A stretch of DNA of 64,000 bases, from assembly GCF_028807635.1 (NCBI RefSeq), contig NZ_JARBAX010000001.1, forward strand, positions 3,955,501-4,019,500, read 5' to 3'. The notes beneath the pieces are model-generated. The model was not told the origin of the DNA and made no database searches. It worked only from the letters and a program-made list of their open reading frames with translations. This document shows, piece by piece, positions 48,075-58,256 of the stretch; position 1 is the first letter of the stretch; each line of letters starts with the position of its first letter. The position numbers were made by a program, and so were the translations under genes. Source of the stretch: Streptomyces spiramyceticus. Lineage in GTDB: Bacteria; Actinomycetota; Actinomycetes; Streptomycetales; Streptomycetaceae.

Positions 48075-50159
48075 GTGACTCAAGTGACTGGCCCTCTGTT
48101 GCCGTCCGTGCACAGCCGCCCTTCGGCGCAGGCCGCCTGTTTTGTACGGGGGGCCATCGCGGCGGGGCTCGGGCTGGGCTCGCTGGCCGCGGTGGTGATG
48201 GTGCTGTGGATCAGCTCGCCGTACCCCGACAGCGGGCCCGGCGCTGCACTGCACGTCGCCGCCGGGCTGTGGCTGCTCGCCCACGGCACGGAACTCGTCC
48301 GGTACGACACGCTCTCCGGTGCCCCCGCGCCGGTCGGGCTGACCCCGATGATGCTTTTCGTGCTGCCGGTGTGGCTGGCGCACCGGGCCGCCCGGGATGC
48401 GCTGGAGCCGGAGGAGGGGCGTGCGAAGCCGTCGGCGGGCGTTGCCTTCTGGGGCGTGACGAGCGGGTACCTGGTGGTCGGTGCGGGCGCGTTGCTCTAC
48501 GCGTCGGGCGGGCCGCTGCCCGCCGCGCCGCTCAGCGCCGCGCTCCATCTGCCTCTTGTTGCGGCGACGGCCGCAGCCGCTGGGGTGTGGACGGCCTGTG
48601 GGCGTCCGCGCGGCCCCCTGCCGCGCTGGGTGCCGCAGCGCGTGCGGGAGGCCCTTGCGCGCTCCCGGACCAGGGCTGCGGTTCTGGCCGGGGGCGCCGG
48701 GGTTGTGGCGCTGGTGGGCGGTGGCGCGCTGCTATTGGTGGCCTCGCTGGTGTGGCACACGAGGTCGGCACAGGGCGCGTTTCTGCAGCTCGCGGGGGCT
48801 TGGTCGGGCCGGCTCGCGTTGATGCTGCTGGTTGTGGCTCTGGTGCCGAACGCCGCTGTGTGGGGCGCCGCGTACGGTCTCGGGCCCGGCTTCGCCCTCG
48901 GTACGGGTGCCACGGCGACGCCGCTGGTCGTGGCGGGCACCCCTGCGCAGCCGCACTTCCCGCTGCTCGCGGCACTCCCGGGCGAGGGGGTGGCGTCACC
49001 CGTGGCCTGGGCCTCGCTCGCGGTGCCGCTCGGCGCGGCGGGCGCGGTCGCGTGGTTCACGGTGGCTACGGCGGCGCCTCCGTACGCCCTGCGCGAGGAA
49101 GCGTGGGGCTGGCGGGACACGGCGCTCACGGCGGCGCTGGCGGGCGTCGGCTGCGGGGTCGCCGCCGCGGCACTCGCGGCGCTGGCCGGCGGGCCGCTGG
49201 GCGTGGGGGACCTGACGCAGTTCGGGCCCGTGTGGTGGCGTACGGGCGCTGCGGCGCTGGTGTGGACGGTCGCACTCGGAGTCCCGGGCGCACTGACCCT
49301 GCGCGCCTGGCGGCTGCGCGAACGTGCGCCGCAGTCATGGTGGGGGCGGCGGGGTGCGCGGGCGGAGAAGGCAGGGGAGGGCGAGAGGACGCCGTGGTGG
49401 CGGAGGGGGAGCCGGGCAGCCGTGCCGAAGGCCGGGCCCTCTACGGAGGGGACGCCGCAGCGGCGAAGGACTGGGACGTCGGCGGATACGGGCGCTCTGG
49501 TCGAGTCGACGCCGTGGTGGCGCAGAGGCCGGAGGGTCTCCGTGCAGGCCGGCAAGGCAGCTGCCCCCGCTCCTGAGGGGTCGGTGGCGGGGCGGGGTGG
49601 GGGCCGTGCGGGTGTTGGCGGTGTCGAGCCCGTGGGCAGTGGGTCGGTTCGTGCTGGTCTCAAGGAGTCCGCCGCGGCGGCCGGCGAATCGTCCCCGTGG
49701 TGGTGCGTAGGCCGGGGTACGGCGGGTGCGGTTGTCGGTGGCGGTGAGCCCCCTGCTCGGCGACGTGGGGCAAGGGCCTCCGTACAGGTCGGCGACACGA
49801 CCATCCCTGCTCCTGCCGAGCCGAAGGGCGCGGGTGTCGGCGGGGCCGCTGCTGGGGTGCGCGCGGGAGGGGGCTCCCGTGGTGCGGGTGCCCCTGAAGC
49901 CGCTGTTGCGCCCGGCGAATCGTCCCCGTGGTGGCGCCGGGGTACCGCAGGCGCGGGTGCCGGTGATCCTGGGGCCACTGCTCAGCCGCCCGGGGCCGGA
50001 GGGCCGGGGGTGGGTGGCGCCCAGCAGGCCGAGGTCGCTTCCCGTGCTTCCGGCAGGTCCTCGGCCTGGTGTCGCCCTGGTGGTCGTGAGGCCCGTCCCG
50101 GTGGCCGGGACAGTGGGCACCTGCCCTCCCCGGGCCCGGGCGTCGCCGGGGAGCGCTGA
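48075..50159 (+). CDS. DUF6350-type multi-pass membrane protein with WWRRG-repeat tail
   Basis: 694 residues from GTG 48075; TTG 48009 is possible. Nine or so transmembrane helices fill residues 20-430, with the conserved phrase [20 protein letters not shown] near the N-terminus, recognisable as the actinobacterial DUF6350 family. Function unknown. The C-terminal 260 residues are cytoplasmic, basic and repetitive: degenerate units [ST]PWWRRG recur at about 30-90 residue intervals ([49 protein letters not shown]), embedded in Gly/Ala-rich spacers. The tail is much longer than I expect for the family. The gene precedes the purine genes, as in other Streptomyces. Confidence 0.8.
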   Translation: MTQVTGPLLPSVHSRPSAQAACFVRGAIAAGLGLGSLAAVVMVLWISSPYPDSGPGAALHVAAGLWLLAHGTELVRYDTLSGAPAPVGLTPMMLFVLPVWLAHRAARDALEPEEGRAKPSAGVAFWGVTSGYLVVGAGALLYASGGPLPAAPLSAALHLPLVAATAAAAGVWTACGRPRGPLPRWVPQRVREALARSRTRAAVLAGGAGVVALVGGGALLLVASLVWHTRSAQGAFLQLAGAWSGRLALMLLVVALVPNAAVWGAAYGLGPGFALGTGATATPLVVAGTPAQPHFPLLAALPGEGVASPVAWASLAVPLGAAGAVAWFTVATAAPPYALREEAWGWRDTALTAALAGVGCGVAAAALAALAGGPLGVGDLTQFGPVWWRTGAAALVWTVALGVPGALTLRAWRLRERAPQSWWGRRGARAEKAGEGERTPWWRRGSRAAVPKAGPSTEGTPQRRRTGTSADTGALVESTPWWRRGRRVSVQAGKAAAPAPEGSVAGRGGGRAGVGGVEPVGSGSVRAGLKESAAAAGESSPWWCVGRGTAGAVVGGGEPPARRRGARASVQVGDTTIPAPAEPKGAGVGGAAAGVRAGGGSRGAGAPEAAVAPGESSPWWRRGTAGAGAGDPGATAQPPGAGGPGVGGAQQAEVASRASGRSSAWCRPGGREARPGGRDSGHLPSPGPGVAGER

Positions 50160-50163
50160 GCGG

Positions 50164-50970
50164 CTACTCCTTCACGCCGAAGATCGGGCGCAGAGACTCT
50201 GGCAGCAGGTCATTGCAGGCCACCTGTGCGGTTTGGGTGAGGGAGTCCTCCACGCACGTGTAGTAGTCGCGGTAGACGAGCTGCACAGTGAAGGTCGTCG
50301 CCACGATCGCCAGCGCCAGCACCGCCGTCACCAGGCCACTCACCGCCGCCGTCGTCTGCGGCCTGTTGCTGGTGCCGGCACCCGCCTGGGGCTCCGCCGG
50401 AGACTGGCCGGCAGCCGCCTCCTGGCGATCGCGCGGCTTCGCGCGCAGTGAGCTGATGCCCCAGTAGAGCGCGAGCGTCCCGAGCAGCAGTGCCACCTCG
50501 GGCAGGTCGAAGAGGGCGAAGAAGAAGGCCCACATGCCGGAGAGCAGGGCGTAACGGGCCCGCCGCTGCATGGGGTCCGTCGGATCCCAGCGCATGCCTG
50601 TGCCGCCGTTGCCGCTCGGTCCTTCGGGGCCCCCCTGGCGTCCGCCGGGCCCGCCGAAACCGCCGCTCTGGCGCCCCGGCTGGCGCGGGCTCCACTGGCT
50701 GCCCCCGTTCGGCCGTTCCTCCGGCGAGGAGCCGGTGGAGCCTTCAGGGTTCTTGCTGCCAGGCTCGTCGTTGGACGGCTTGCGCGGCTGCCACGGCTGG
50801 TCCGGCCTGCCCTCGGGCGGCGGCGCGAACGGATTGTCGTCACCCTGCGGCGACGAGGGCGGGGTCGACGAGGACTGGCGTTCCCGCAGCAGCCACTGAG
50901 AACCGCCCTGTCCCGCATACGACTCGGACAGCGGCCTGCGGAGAGCCGCGCGGCGGCGTCGGTCCGTCAT
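50164..50970 (-). CDS. Membrane protein with Gln/Pro/Gly-rich cytoplasmic N-terminus
   Basis: 268 residues. Residues 1-130 are polar and disordered ([40 protein letters not shown]). [20 protein letters not shown] begins the membrane part: [28 protein letters not shown] and, after a loop, [20 protein letters not shown]. It ends with a small outer segment containing two Cys ([20 protein letters not shown]). Conserved in Streptomyces next to purN to my knowledge; function unknown. Convergent with the DUF6350 gene, 4 bp apart, and divergent from purN. Confidence 0.78.
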   Translation of the reverse strand: MTDRRRRAALRRPLSESYAGQGGSQWLLRERQSSSTPPSSPQGDDNPFAPPPEGRPDQPWQPRKPSNDEPGSKNPEGSTGSSPEERPNGGSQWSPRQPGRQSGGFGGPGGRQGGPEGPSGNGGTGMRWDPTDPMQRRARYALLSGMWAFFFALFDLPEVALLLGTLALYWGISSLRAKPRDRQEAAAGQSPAEPQAGAGTSNRPQTTAAVSGLVTAVLALAIVATTFTVQLVYRDYYTCVEDSLTQTAQVACNDLLPESLRPIFGVKE

Positions 50971-51024
50971 CTGGTGAACGTCTTCCCCTCAGACCCCGTG
51001 CACAGAGGGTCTTGTGTCGTCTGT

Positions 51025-51064
51025 TCCCGTCCGGAGACGGAATGTTTCCGTCCATAAACGGAAC
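51025..51064. promoter_or_regulatory. Two inverted-repeat operator-like sites upstream of purN
   Basis: A 15-mer CGTCCGGAGACGGAA at 51028 recurs as CGTCCATAAACGGAA at 51049, 21 bp apart (two helical turns). Each copy centres on an inverted repeat of the form TTCC(C)GT-n-ACGGAA. Situated between divergent promoters. Confidence 0.55.
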
Positions 51065-51231
51065 CTGTCCCCTGACGCTACCTCCCGGCCGTGCACCCGT
51101 CCCGTGGGGGCCGCTCGGTGTGCCGGTATCGTTGCCGACGGTCGGCGTCTTCGTAGAGTTCCCCGTATCGGGGGGCGTGATTCGTTCGTACGACCACACA
51201 AACCGCACCACCCGCGAGAAAGAGCCCCGCC

Positions 51232-51885
51232 GTGGCCTCCCCGCCGTCCCCGCCCTTCCCGCCGTCCGCCCGCACACCGGCCCGCCTTGTCGTCCTGGTC
51301 TCCGGTTCGGGTACGAACCTTCAGGCCCTCCTCGACGCCATCGGCGACGACCCCGCCGCCTACGGCGCGCAGATCGTGGCCGTAGGCGCCGACCGGGACG
51401 GAAGCGCGGGTCTGGAGCGTGCCGAACGCGCCGGGCTGCCGACCTTCGTCTGCCGCGTCAGGGACTACCCCACCCGCGAGGAGTGGGACCTGGCGCTGGC
51501 CGAGGCCACAGCGGCGTACGAGCCCGATCTGGTCGTCTCCGCGGGCTTCATGAAAATCGTGGGGAAGGAATTCCTCGCGCGCTTCGGCGGGCGGTTCGTG
51601 AACACCCACCCCGCCCTGCTGCCCAGCTTTCCCGGAGCCCACGGCGTACGCGACGCTCTCGCGTACGGCGCGAAGGTCACCGGGTGCACCGTCCACTTCG
51701 TCGACGACGGTGTCGACACCGGCCCGATCATCGCGCAGGGCGTGGTCGAGGTGCGGGACGAGGACGACGAAGCCGCTCTTCACGAGCGCATCAAGGAAGT
51801 CGAGCGACGGCTGCTCGTCGATGTCGTGGGGCGCATGGCCCGTAACGGCTTTCACATTGAGGGACGAAAGGTAGTTGTCAAGTGA
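51232..51885 (+). CDS. purN: Phosphoribosylglycinamide formyltransferase
   Basis: 217 residues. It transfers a formyl group from 10-formyl-THF to GAR in purine synthesis. Start GTG 51232 gives a 16-residue Ser/Pro-rich leader before [20 protein letters not shown]. Catalytic residues: Asn124 and His126 in [17 protein letters not shown], and Asp162 in [11 protein letters not shown]. The stop overlaps the purH GTG by 4 bp (GTGA), so translation is coupled. Folate cofactor supply comes from folD, 6 kb away. Confidence 0.97.
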   Translation: MASPPSPPFPPSARTPARLVVLVSGSGTNLQALLDAIGDDPAAYGAQIVAVGADRDGSAGLERAERAGLPTFVCRVRDYPTREEWDLALAEATAAYEPDLVVSAGFMKIVGKEFLARFGGRFVNTHPALLPSFPGAHGVRDALAYGAKVTGCTVHFVDDGVDTGPIIAQGVVEVRDEDDEAALHERIKEVERRLLVDVVGRMARNGFHIEGRKVVVK

Positions 51886-53462
51886 CCGCCGAAGGTACGA
51901 AGCGGCCCATCCGCCGCGCGTTGGTCAGCGTCTACGACAAGACGGGTCTTGAGGAGCTGGCCCGAGGTCTGCACGAGGCCGGGGTGACCCTGGTCTCCAC
52001 CGGCTCCACGGCCGGGAAGATCGCCGCGGCCGGTGTGCCCGTCACCAAGGTCGAGGAGCTCACCGGCTTCCCCGAGTGCCTGGACGGCCGCGTCAAGACG
52101 CTGCACCCGCGCGTGCACGCCGGCATCCTCGCCGACCTGCGGCTCGACGCGCACCGCGCGCAGCTGGACGAGCTCGGCGTCGAGCCCTTCGACCTCGTCG
52201 TCGTCAACCTCTACCCGTTCAAGGAGACCGTCGCCTCCGGCGCGACTCCCGACGAGTGCGTCGAGCAGATCGACATCGGCGGCCCGTCGATGGTGCGCGC
52301 CGCCGCCAAGAACCACCCGTCCGTCGCGGTCGTCACCAGCCCCGAGCGGTACGCCGACGTGCTCGAAGCCGCCAAGGGCGGCGGTTTCGACCTGACGACG
52401 CGCAAGCGCCTCGCGGCGGAGGCCTTCCAGCACACGGCGGCGTACGACGTCGCTGTCGCGTCCTGGTTCGCCGCCGACTACGCGGCGGCGGACGACAGCG
52501 GCTTCCCGGACTTCCTCGGTGCGACGTACGAGCGCAAGAACGTCCTCCGTTACGGCGAGAACCCGCACCAGCCCGCCGCGCTCTACGCGTCCGGTACGGG
52601 CGGCCTCGCCGAAGCCGCGCAGCTGCACGGCAAGGAGATGTCGTACAACAACTTCACCGACACGGAGGCCGCGCGGCGTGCCGCGTACGACCAGGCCGAG
52701 CCCTGTGTCGCGATCATCAAGCACGCCAACCCGTGCGGCATCGCGGTCGGTCAGGACGTGGCCGAGGCGCACCGCAAGGCGCACGCATGCGACCCGCTGT
52801 CCGCCTTCGGCGGCGTGATCGCCGTCAACCGGCCGGTCTCCGTGGCGATGGCCGAGCAGGTCGCCGAGATCTTCACCGAGGTCGTCGTCGCGCCCGGCTA
52901 CGAGGACGGCGCGGTCGAGGTGCTCGCCCGCAAGAAGAACATCCGCGTGCTCGTCTGCCCCGACGCCCCGTCCGACGTGGTCGCCCGCGACAGCTATATG
53001 GACTTTAAGGCGATCGACGGCGGCGCGCTGCTTCAGGTCACCGACCGCCTCCAGGCCGAGGGCGACGACCCGTCGAGCTGGACGCTCGCGGCCGGCGAGG
53101 CGCTGTCCGAGGGCGACCTCGCCGAGCTGGCCTTCGCCTGGCGTGCCTGCCGCGCCGTGAAGTCCAACGCGATCCTGCTCGCCAAGGACGGTGCCTCCGT
53201 CGGCGTCGGCATGGGGCAGGTCAACCGTGTCGACTCCGCGAAGCTCGCGGTGGAGCGGGCGGGGGAGGAGCGGGCGCAGGGTTCGTACGCGGCTTCCGAC
53301 GCGTTCTTCCCGTTCCCGGACGGGCTCGAAGTCCTGCTGAACGCCGGGGTCAAGGCCGTGGTGCAGCCGGGCGGTTCGGTCCGTGACGAGCTGGTCGTCG
53401 AGGCCGCGAAGAAGGCGGGCGCGACGATGTACTTCACCGGCACGCGCCACTTCTTCCACTGA
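51882..53462 (+). CDS. purH: Bifunctional AICAR transformylase/IMP cyclohydrolase
   Basis: 526 residues, catalysing the last two steps to IMP. The N-terminal MGS-like IMP cyclohydrolase domain has [32 protein letters not shown] and [14 protein letters not shown]. The C-terminal transformylase domain has Lys280-His281 in [13 protein letters not shown] and ends [20 protein letters not shown], then [12 protein letters not shown]. Full length. Cotranscribed with purN. Confidence 0.98.
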   Translation: MTAEGTKRPIRRALVSVYDKTGLEELARGLHEAGVTLVSTGSTAGKIAAAGVPVTKVEELTGFPECLDGRVKTLHPRVHAGILADLRLDAHRAQLDELGVEPFDLVVVNLYPFKETVASGATPDECVEQIDIGGPSMVRAAAKNHPSVAVVTSPERYADVLEAAKGGGFDLTTRKRLAAEAFQHTAAYDVAVASWFAADYAAADDSGFPDFLGATYERKNVLRYGENPHQPAALYASGTGGLAEAAQLHGKEMSYNNFTDTEAARRAAYDQAEPCVAIIKHANPCGIAVGQDVAEAHRKAHACDPLSAFGGVIAVNRPVSVAMAEQVAEIFTEVVVAPGYEDGAVEVLARKKNIRVLVCPDAPSDVVARDSYMDFKAIDGGALLQVTDRLQAEGDDPSSWTLAAGEALSEGDLAELAFAWRACRAVKSNAILLAKDGASVGVGMGQVNRVDSAKLAVERAGEERAQGSYAASDAFFPFPDGLEVLLNAGVKAVVQPGGSVRDELVVEAAKKAGATMYFTGTRHFFH

Positions 53463-53480
53463 TTCGCACGCGCTGCAAGG

Positions 53481-53514
53481 GAAGGCCGCGTCCCCTTTCG
53501 GGGGCGCGGCCTTC
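53481..53514 (+). terminator. Terminator of purNH
   Basis: Ten-bp outer stem GAAGGCCGCG / CGCGGCCTTC continued by CCCC/GGGG across a small bulge, 18 bp after the purH stop. Confidence 0.8.
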
Positions 53515-53638
53515 CTGTCGTGCGCGCAACCTCTGACTTCACAGGTGCCGGGAGAGGCACCACCGGTGGTTCGCTCTTCTCACGGCGAAGTTTCGGTGTC
53601 CACGGGGGGTACCGAGGGCCGTGACGAGAGGAACCAAA

Positions 53639-54037
53639 GTGCACAAGTTCCAGGGGAAGGCCGCCGCGCTTCTGATCGCGTCCGCGGCCACGGTGGGAAC
53701 CCTCGCAATGTCGTCGCCGGCGTCCGCCGCCACGTCGGGGCAGGTGGCTGTCGCGTCGCAGGATTCGGCGGCGCGGGCCGTGTGCAGCTCGTGGCGCACG
53801 ATCAGGACCAGTCAGGGCAAGCTCGTCTACAAGGAGTGCCGGACGAAGGTCAACGGCAGGTACTACTCCAAGGTCAACGGCCGGGTGGACGACACGAGGC
53901 CCGGCAACGGCCGCTGCGTCTACGCCACCATCAGGATCGGCTCGTACAAGCAGACCGAGCGTGACTGCGGCACCGGCTACAACAACTTCAAGACCGGCTG
54001 GAAGCGCGGAGCCGACGCCAGGGTGACCCTGGGCTGA
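53639..54037 (+). CDS. Small secreted protein, basic, four Cys
   Basis: 132 residues from GTG 53639 (GAGAGGAAC just upstream; GTG 53621 is in frame). Signal peptide VHKFQGKAAALLIASAATVG, cut after ASA near 30. The mature part is basic and Tyr/Thr/Arg-rich with four Cys (AVCSSW, YKECRT, GRCVYAT, RDCGTG), probably two disulfides: QGKLVYKECRTKVNGRYYSK and VYATIRIGSYKQTERDCG. It looks like a small beta-sandwich; no family recognised. It faces the kinase gene convergently across a perfect palindrome. Confidence 0.75.
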   Translation: MHKFQGKAAALLIASAATVGTLAMSSPASAATSGQVAVASQDSAARAVCSSWRTIRTSQGKLVYKECRTKVNGRYYSKVNGRVDDTRPGNGRCVYATIRIGSYKQTERDCGTGYNNFKTGWKRGADARVTLG

Positions 54038-54067
54038 CCCGGCCGGCAGCCCGCGGCTGAAGCCTGT

Positions 54068-54107
54068 GACGGGCCCTGCCGGACGCCGGCGTCCGGCAGG
54101 GCCCGTC
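54068..54107. terminator. Perfect 40-bp palindromic bidirectional terminator
   Basis: GACGGGCCCTGCCGGACGCC followed directly by its exact complement; no mismatch in 20 bp. It lies between converging genes, 30 and 14 bp from their ends. Confidence 0.85.
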
Positions 54108-54121
54108 CGCACCGCGGCGTG

Positions 54122-55567
54122 TCAGCAGTGCGTGATCCAGCGATGCGACAGCGGCGCGTACTCGCCCGTCAGATTGCCCTGCGTGTTCACCGTGGAGCAG
54201 CCGATCCGCGCGTCGCCCTTGACCGCCCGGTCGTCGCCGTACGCCTTGGGCTTCCAGTCGCGCTCCCAGTAGAACGCGAGATCGTGGGTCTTCCTCGACT
54301 CCTGGTCGTTGTTGAAGACCGACCGCACATTCCGGGTGCGGCTCCACTCGCACGTCTCGCGACCCGAACGCCAGTCCTTGTCGTTGCCGCGCCAACTGCA
54401 CATGAGCCCGTTGCCGTTGCGCTCGCTGAAGAAGCACACGGAACCCGCCTCGCAGCGGTGGTACCCGTACGTCACAGGCTCCTCCCGCAGCGCGGTCGTC
54501 AGCGCGACAGTGAGCGCCGCCGCCCCTGTCGCCGCGATCGCTGCCATGTACGCCGGGCGCAGTCCCCTGCCTCTACGGAAACGGAAACGGAAACGGGAAC
54601 GGGAACGGGAACCCAGCCGGGGCAGTTTCGCCGAACGCGCCGCACCCGCCGCCTCTTCCACCCGGCGCAGCAGCGAGGCCGTGTCCTGCCCGGCCCGCTC
54701 CTCGTGCGTACGGGCGAGGCAGTCGGTGACGATCTGCCGCCACTCGGCGGGCAGTTCGGCGGAGAGCCGCAGATCGTCGGCGCCGCGCGCATAGCGGACC
54801 GCCGCGTCCCTGCGAGCCGCCGGCGTGCCGCCCGGCAACGGTGGCGTACCGGTGAGCACGAAGTGTGCGAGGACGCCGAAGGCCCAGATGTCGGCGGTGG
54901 GGCGGATCTGCTGGCCGTGCTCGCCCATCTCGGCCCAGAGCAGCTCCGGCGGTGTGTAGTCGGGTGTCGCGAAGGCCGCTGTGTAGGCGTGCGTACCGTC
55001 CATCTCGGCCGCCATGTTGAAATCACCCAGGCGTGCGGAACCATCCGCCATGAGCAGGACGTTGGCTGTTTTGAGATCACCGTGGACCCAGCCCGCGTGG
55101 TGGAGCTGGTGCAGGCCCTCGCAGATCTGGGCGAGCAGCGCGGGGCCCGTCGGCGGGCGGGGCGACCGGGCCAGCAGCTCGTCCAGCGACGTCTCGGCCC
55201 GTTCGAGTACGAGCACGGTGGCGCCGTCGAGTCCGGGCTGCGCGGCGTCGTCCACCGTCAGCGCCTCGTACATCCGGATCAGCCGGGGATGGCGGAGCCT
55301 GCGGTGCAACGCCAGCTCGCGCTCGGCGAGCTCCTGCAAGTGGCGCAGCTGCCGGGGCGTACGGGTCCCGGTCGGCAGGAACTTCAGCGCGGCCCGCCGG
55401 GGCAGTCCGGCGGCCTGCCCCGGCCCCGCGGGCCCCGCGACGCGCCGGGCCGCGTAGACGCCGGCGAAGGCCCCGGACGCGAGGTGCTCGCCGACCTCCC
55501 AGCGCCCGACCCGGTAGCCCTTGGGTACGGCGACGGCGACGGTGGAGTGCGGCGGCCGGCCGGTCAC
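54122..55567 (-). CDS. Transmembrane Ser/Thr kinase with crystallin/I36-like outer domain
   Basis: 481 residues. Kinase domain: GEHLASGAFAGVY loop, Lys62 (AALKFL), catalytic Asp164 in HGDLKTANVLL (Gly for Arg in HRD), metal-binding Asp182 in GDFN (Asn for Gly), then TPDYTPPELLW. HGD/DFN are departures from the consensus, but the catalytic residues remain, so activity is plausible. The Arg/Phe-rich juxtamembrane region (SRSRSRFRFRFRRGRG) is encoded by a hexanucleotide repeat. One TM (MAAIAATGAAALTVALTTAL) is followed by a 110-residue outer domain with six Cys (YGYHRCEAGSVCFFSERNGN and on), like peptidase inhibitor I36/crystallin folds. The GTG overlaps the FHA gene stop by 4 bp, so the two are coupled. 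Confidence 0.88.
   Translation of the reverse strand: MTGRPPHSTVAVAVPKGYRVGRWEVGEHLASGAFAGVYAARRVAGPAGPGQAAGLPRRAALKFLPTGTRTPRQLRHLQELAERELALHRRLRHPRLIRMYEALTVDDAAQPGLDGATVLVLERAETSLDELLARSPRPPTGPALLAQICEGLHQLHHAGWVHGDLKTANVLLMADGSARLGDFNMAAEMDGTHAYTAAFATPDYTPPELLWAEMGEHGQQIRPTADIWAFGVLAHFVLTGTPPLPGGTPAARRDAAVRYARGADDLRLSAELPAEWRQIVTDCLARTHEERAGQDTASLLRRVEEAAGAARSAKLPRLGSRSRSRFRFRFRRGRGLRPAYMAAIAATGAAALTVALTTALREEPVTYGYHRCEAGSVCFFSERNGNGLMCSWRGNDKDWRSGRETCEWSRTRNVRSVFNNDQESRKTHDLAFYWERDWKPKAYGDDRAVKGDARIGCSTVNTQGNLTGEYAPLSHRWITHC
54575..54612. repeat. Hexanucleotide repeat in the kinase juxtamembrane region
   Basis: ACGGAA three times, then ACGGGA-type units three times, coding on the minus strand for alternating Arg-Phe and Arg-Ser. 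A six-base unit keeps the frame when copies are gained or lost. Confidence 0.85.
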
Positions 55568-56385
55568 GGCTGCACCTTCGCGGCCTGCCCGAGGGACGGG
55601 AGGCCGCGCAGATCGGTCTCCCGTACGAGGTCGAAGCGCAGCGCGAGCGAGACCAGCGACTCCTTCTTGCCGTTCAGGCGGGGCCCGCAGTCACCTGTGT
55701 CCGGGGCGGGCTTGAGCCGCAGCTTCACCGCCAGGTAGTCGATGTTCCACTGCACAGCGGCCCGGTTGGCCGACGGCCAGCCGGGCCGCAGCCGCTCGAC
55801 GACCTGCCCCATCGTCGGCAGCGGCGCGTGCGGCTCGCCGCGCAGCCGCGGCTCGCACAGTGCGGTCAGTACGGCGAAGTAGCGCTTGGAGCGGTCGAGC
55901 GCGAACGCCGGTGTGGTGGCTGCTCCTTCCGTCGCTCCCGCCCGTTCGCGCGGCCCGCTCACGTAATCGTGCCGGGGCGCCCACACCTCGAAGCTGAGCA
56001 GGTCCCCGGCGGCGGGCAGTACCACCCGCGAGAACTCGAACGGCACGGGTGCGTCGAGTCGGCCCGGCGCCACCTTGATGTGCTCGCCGGCCCCCTCCGG
56101 GTTCTCGACGACGTACGTCTGGCGGGCGCTGAGGTTGCTGAGTACCCAGTAGGCGCCGTTCGCCGTGATCTCCCCGGCCGAACGGGAGACTCCGTCGTGC
56201 GCGATGGAGAGCCACTTGACGCCGCTGACTCCGCCGCCCCCGTTGACCCCGTCGGCTCCGTCCGCGCGCTGGCCGCCGACGGGCGGGCCGGAAGAGCGTC
56301 CGAAGAGCAGGGTCTCGCCCGGTTCGAGCCGGACCTGGTCTCGCGGTCCCGCGCTGTGTGCGGGCACCACAATGATGCTGTGCAT
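55564..56385 (-). CDS. FHA-domain protein coupled to the kinase
   Basis: 273 residues. The N-terminal FHA domain: LEPGETLLFGRSSGPPV (Gly-Arg-Ser), WLSIAHDGVSRSAGEI (Ser and His of the phosphothreonine pocket), and WVLSNLSARQTYVVENPEG (Asn). The C-terminal half is helical, about 110 residues: RSKRYFAVLTALCEPRLRGE, VVERLRPGWPSANRAAVQWN and IDYLAVKLRLKP, perhaps a winged-helix. The FHA domain should bind the phosphorylated kinase, whose gene follows with a 4-bp overlap. The C-terminal part may then contact DNA or a partner. Start ATG 56385. Confidence 0.87.
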   Translation of the reverse strand: MHSIIVVPAHSAGPRDQVRLEPGETLLFGRSSGPPVGGQRADGADGVNGGGGVSGVKWLSIAHDGVSRSAGEITANGAYWVLSNLSARQTYVVENPEGAGEHIKVAPGRLDAPVPFEFSRVVLPAAGDLLSFEVWAPRHDYVSGPRERAGATEGAATTPAFALDRSKRYFAVLTALCEPRLRGEPHAPLPTMGQVVERLRPGWPSANRAAVQWNIDYLAVKLRLKPAPDTGDCGPRLNGKKESLVSLALRFDLVRETDLRGLPSLGQAAKVQP

Positions 56386-56450
56386 CTCTGGTTCCTTCCC
56401 CCGATGGACCAGCCAGACAGCCTAGGGAGAAAAGGGCGGCCGGAGAAAGG

Positions 56451-56488
56451 CCGAAGGCCGCAATTCCCCTAGGAATTGCGGCCTTCGG
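56451..56488 (-). terminator. Terminator between CD225-type gene and FHA gene
   Basis: Perfect 17-bp stem CCGAAGGCCGCAATTCC and complement with a CCTA loop, 17 bp beyond the stop of the leftward CD225-type gene. Confidence 0.9.
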
Positions 56489-56505
56489 TACCGTCAGTGC
56501 TGTTG

Positions 56506-57114
56506 TCAGAAGCGCGGGCGGTTGAACCAGGCGCCGCCGTCCTGCTTGCCGACGAACACGGCGATCAGGATCGCGAGAACCGTGTGCACCAGGCCGACCA
56601 GGACGAACGGGTAGATGCCGAGGATCGCGGTGATGATGCCGAACACCAGCGCGGTGATGCGGATGCCGTTGCCGCCGCTGCCGAACTTCACGGCGAGGAA
56701 GATCGCGAGCGCGCCCCACAGCAGGATCACGATGGTGGCGGCCCACAGGCCACCGGTCGAGTAGTCGGCCAGCTGCTGGAACTGGACCTCGTCCTTGAGG
56801 GCCGGGTCGTCCTGCGCAGCGCCGATGGTGGCCGCGGAGAGACCGCAGAGGATCGCGCCGAGGACCTGGAAGCCCGCGATGACGTACAGCATGACGCGGG
56901 CGGCCTTCACGCCACCCGGCATCTCCTGCGGGACGCCGGGGTAGCCGCCGCCTGCGTAAGCCTGCTGGACCGGGGGCGCCTGCGGGTAGCCGTAGCCGGG
57001 CTGGCCCTGCGGCGGTACGCCCTGCGGGGCCTGCTGCGGGTAGCCGTAGCCGGGCTGGCCCTGCTGGGGCTGCTGGCCCTGGGCGTACGGGTTGTTCGGG
57101 TCGCCGAAGCTCAT
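56506..57114 (-). CDS. CD225/dispanin-like membrane protein with Gln/Pro/Tyr-rich head
   Basis: 202 residues. Head with repeats [16 protein letters not shown] and [12 protein letters not shown]; then transmembrane segments [60 protein letters not shown] and [14 protein letters not shown]. The layout resembles DUF4190/CD225-type proteins that Streptomyces carry in many copies; function unknown. Start ATG has GGAGG upstream. It is divergent from folD. Confidence 0.8.
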   Translation of the reverse strand: MSFGDPNNPYAQGQQPQQGQPGYGYPQQAPQGVPPQGQPGYGYPQAPPVQQAYAGGGYPGVPQEMPGGVKAARVMLYVIAGFQVLGAILCGLSAATIGAAQDDPALKDEVQFQQLADYSTGGLWAATIVILLWGALAIFLAVKFGSGGNGIRITALVFGIITAILGIYPFVLVGLVHTVLAILIAVFVGKQDGGAWFNRPRF

Positions 57115-57360
57115 GGCGGGTTTCCTCCGTTGGAAGTGCTGGGGACGACGCGGCCGGCGCGGAAGGAACTGCACCATGACAAGCCGTCTGCCCCCCGCCG
57201 CTGCCCGCGGCACTGCGCCGATCATCGTCGTAGCTGTGTCGTTAATTTGTCCAGTCGGTATCCGTATGTGTTGTGCAAGTGCAACCTCGCAGGCGCTCGC
57301 GGGGCCGGTCTCGTAGGCCGGATTGGAACCAGAGCGGGTCCATCCGCGAGGATGGGCGGC

Positions 57361-58236
57361 ATGACCGCCCAGATTCTCGATGGCAAGGCCACCGCAGCCG
57401 CGATCAAGTCCGACCTGACCGCCCGCGTGGCGGACCTCCTGGCCAAGGGCATCGTCCCCGGGCTGGGCACTCTGCTGGTCGGCGACGACCCGGGCAGCAA
57501 GTGGTATGTCGCGGGCAAGCACCGCGACTGCGCCCAGGTCGGCATCGCGTCGATTCAGCGCGAACTGCCCGCGACCGCCTCCCAGGAGGAGATCGAGGCG
57601 GTTGTACGGGAGCTCAACGAGAACCCGGAATGCACGGGTTACATCGTCCAGCTCCCCCTCCCCAAGGGCATCGACACCAACCGCGTCCTGGCCCTCATGG
57701 ACCCGGCCAAGGACGCCGACGGCCTGCACCCGATGAGCCTCGGCAAGCTCGTGATCGGCGAGCCGGGCCCGCTGCCCTGCACGCCGTACGGCATCGTCCA
57801 GCTGCTCCGTCACCACGGCGTGGAGATCAACGGTGCGAACGTCGTGGTCGTAGGCCGCGGCATCACCATCGGCCGACCCATGCCGCTGGTCCTGACCCGC
57901 AAGTCCGAGAACGCGACCGTGACGCAGTGCCACACCGGTACGCGCGACCTGGCCGCGCACCTCAAGCAGGCGGACATCATCATCGCCGCGGCGGGTGTGC
58001 CGCACTTGATCAAGCCCGAGGACGTCAAGCCGGGCGCGGCCGTGCTCGACGTCGGCGTCAGCCGCGACGAGGACGGCAAGATCGTCGGCGATGTCCACCC
58101 GGGCGTCACCGAGGTGGCCGGCTGGGTCGCCCCGAACCCGGGCGGTGTCGGCCCGATGACGCGCGCCCAGCTGCTGGTCAACGTGGTGGAGGCGGCTGAG
58201 CGAGCCGCTGCCGACGCCGAAGCTGCCGCGAGCTGA
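57361..58236 (+). CDS. folD: Methylenetetrahydrofolate dehydrogenase/cyclohydrolase
   Basis: 291 residues. It interconverts 5,10-methylene-, methenyl- and 10-formyl-THF with NADP+, supplying the one-carbon units used by PurN and PurH. Seen: [20 protein letters not shown] (catalytic Lys in the Y-x3-K region), [43 protein letters not shown] (NADP site) and [20 protein letters not shown] (FolD signature). ATG 57361 with GAGG 8 bp upstream. The DUF3017 gene follows 20 bp downstream. Confidence 0.97.
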   Translation: MTAQILDGKATAAAIKSDLTARVADLLAKGIVPGLGTLLVGDDPGSKWYVAGKHRDCAQVGIASIQRELPATASQEEIEAVVRELNENPECTGYIVQLPLPKGIDTNRVLALMDPAKDADGLHPMSLGKLVIGEPGPLPCTPYGIVQLLRHHGVEINGANVVVVGRGITIGRPMPLVLTRKSENATVTQCHTGTRDLAAHLKQADIIIAAAGVPHLIKPEDVKPGAAVLDVGVSRDEDGKIVGDVHPGVTEVAGWVAPNPGGVGPMTRAQLLVNVVEAAERAAADAEAAAS

Positions 58237-58256
58237 GCGGGAAGGAAGCGCCTCCC

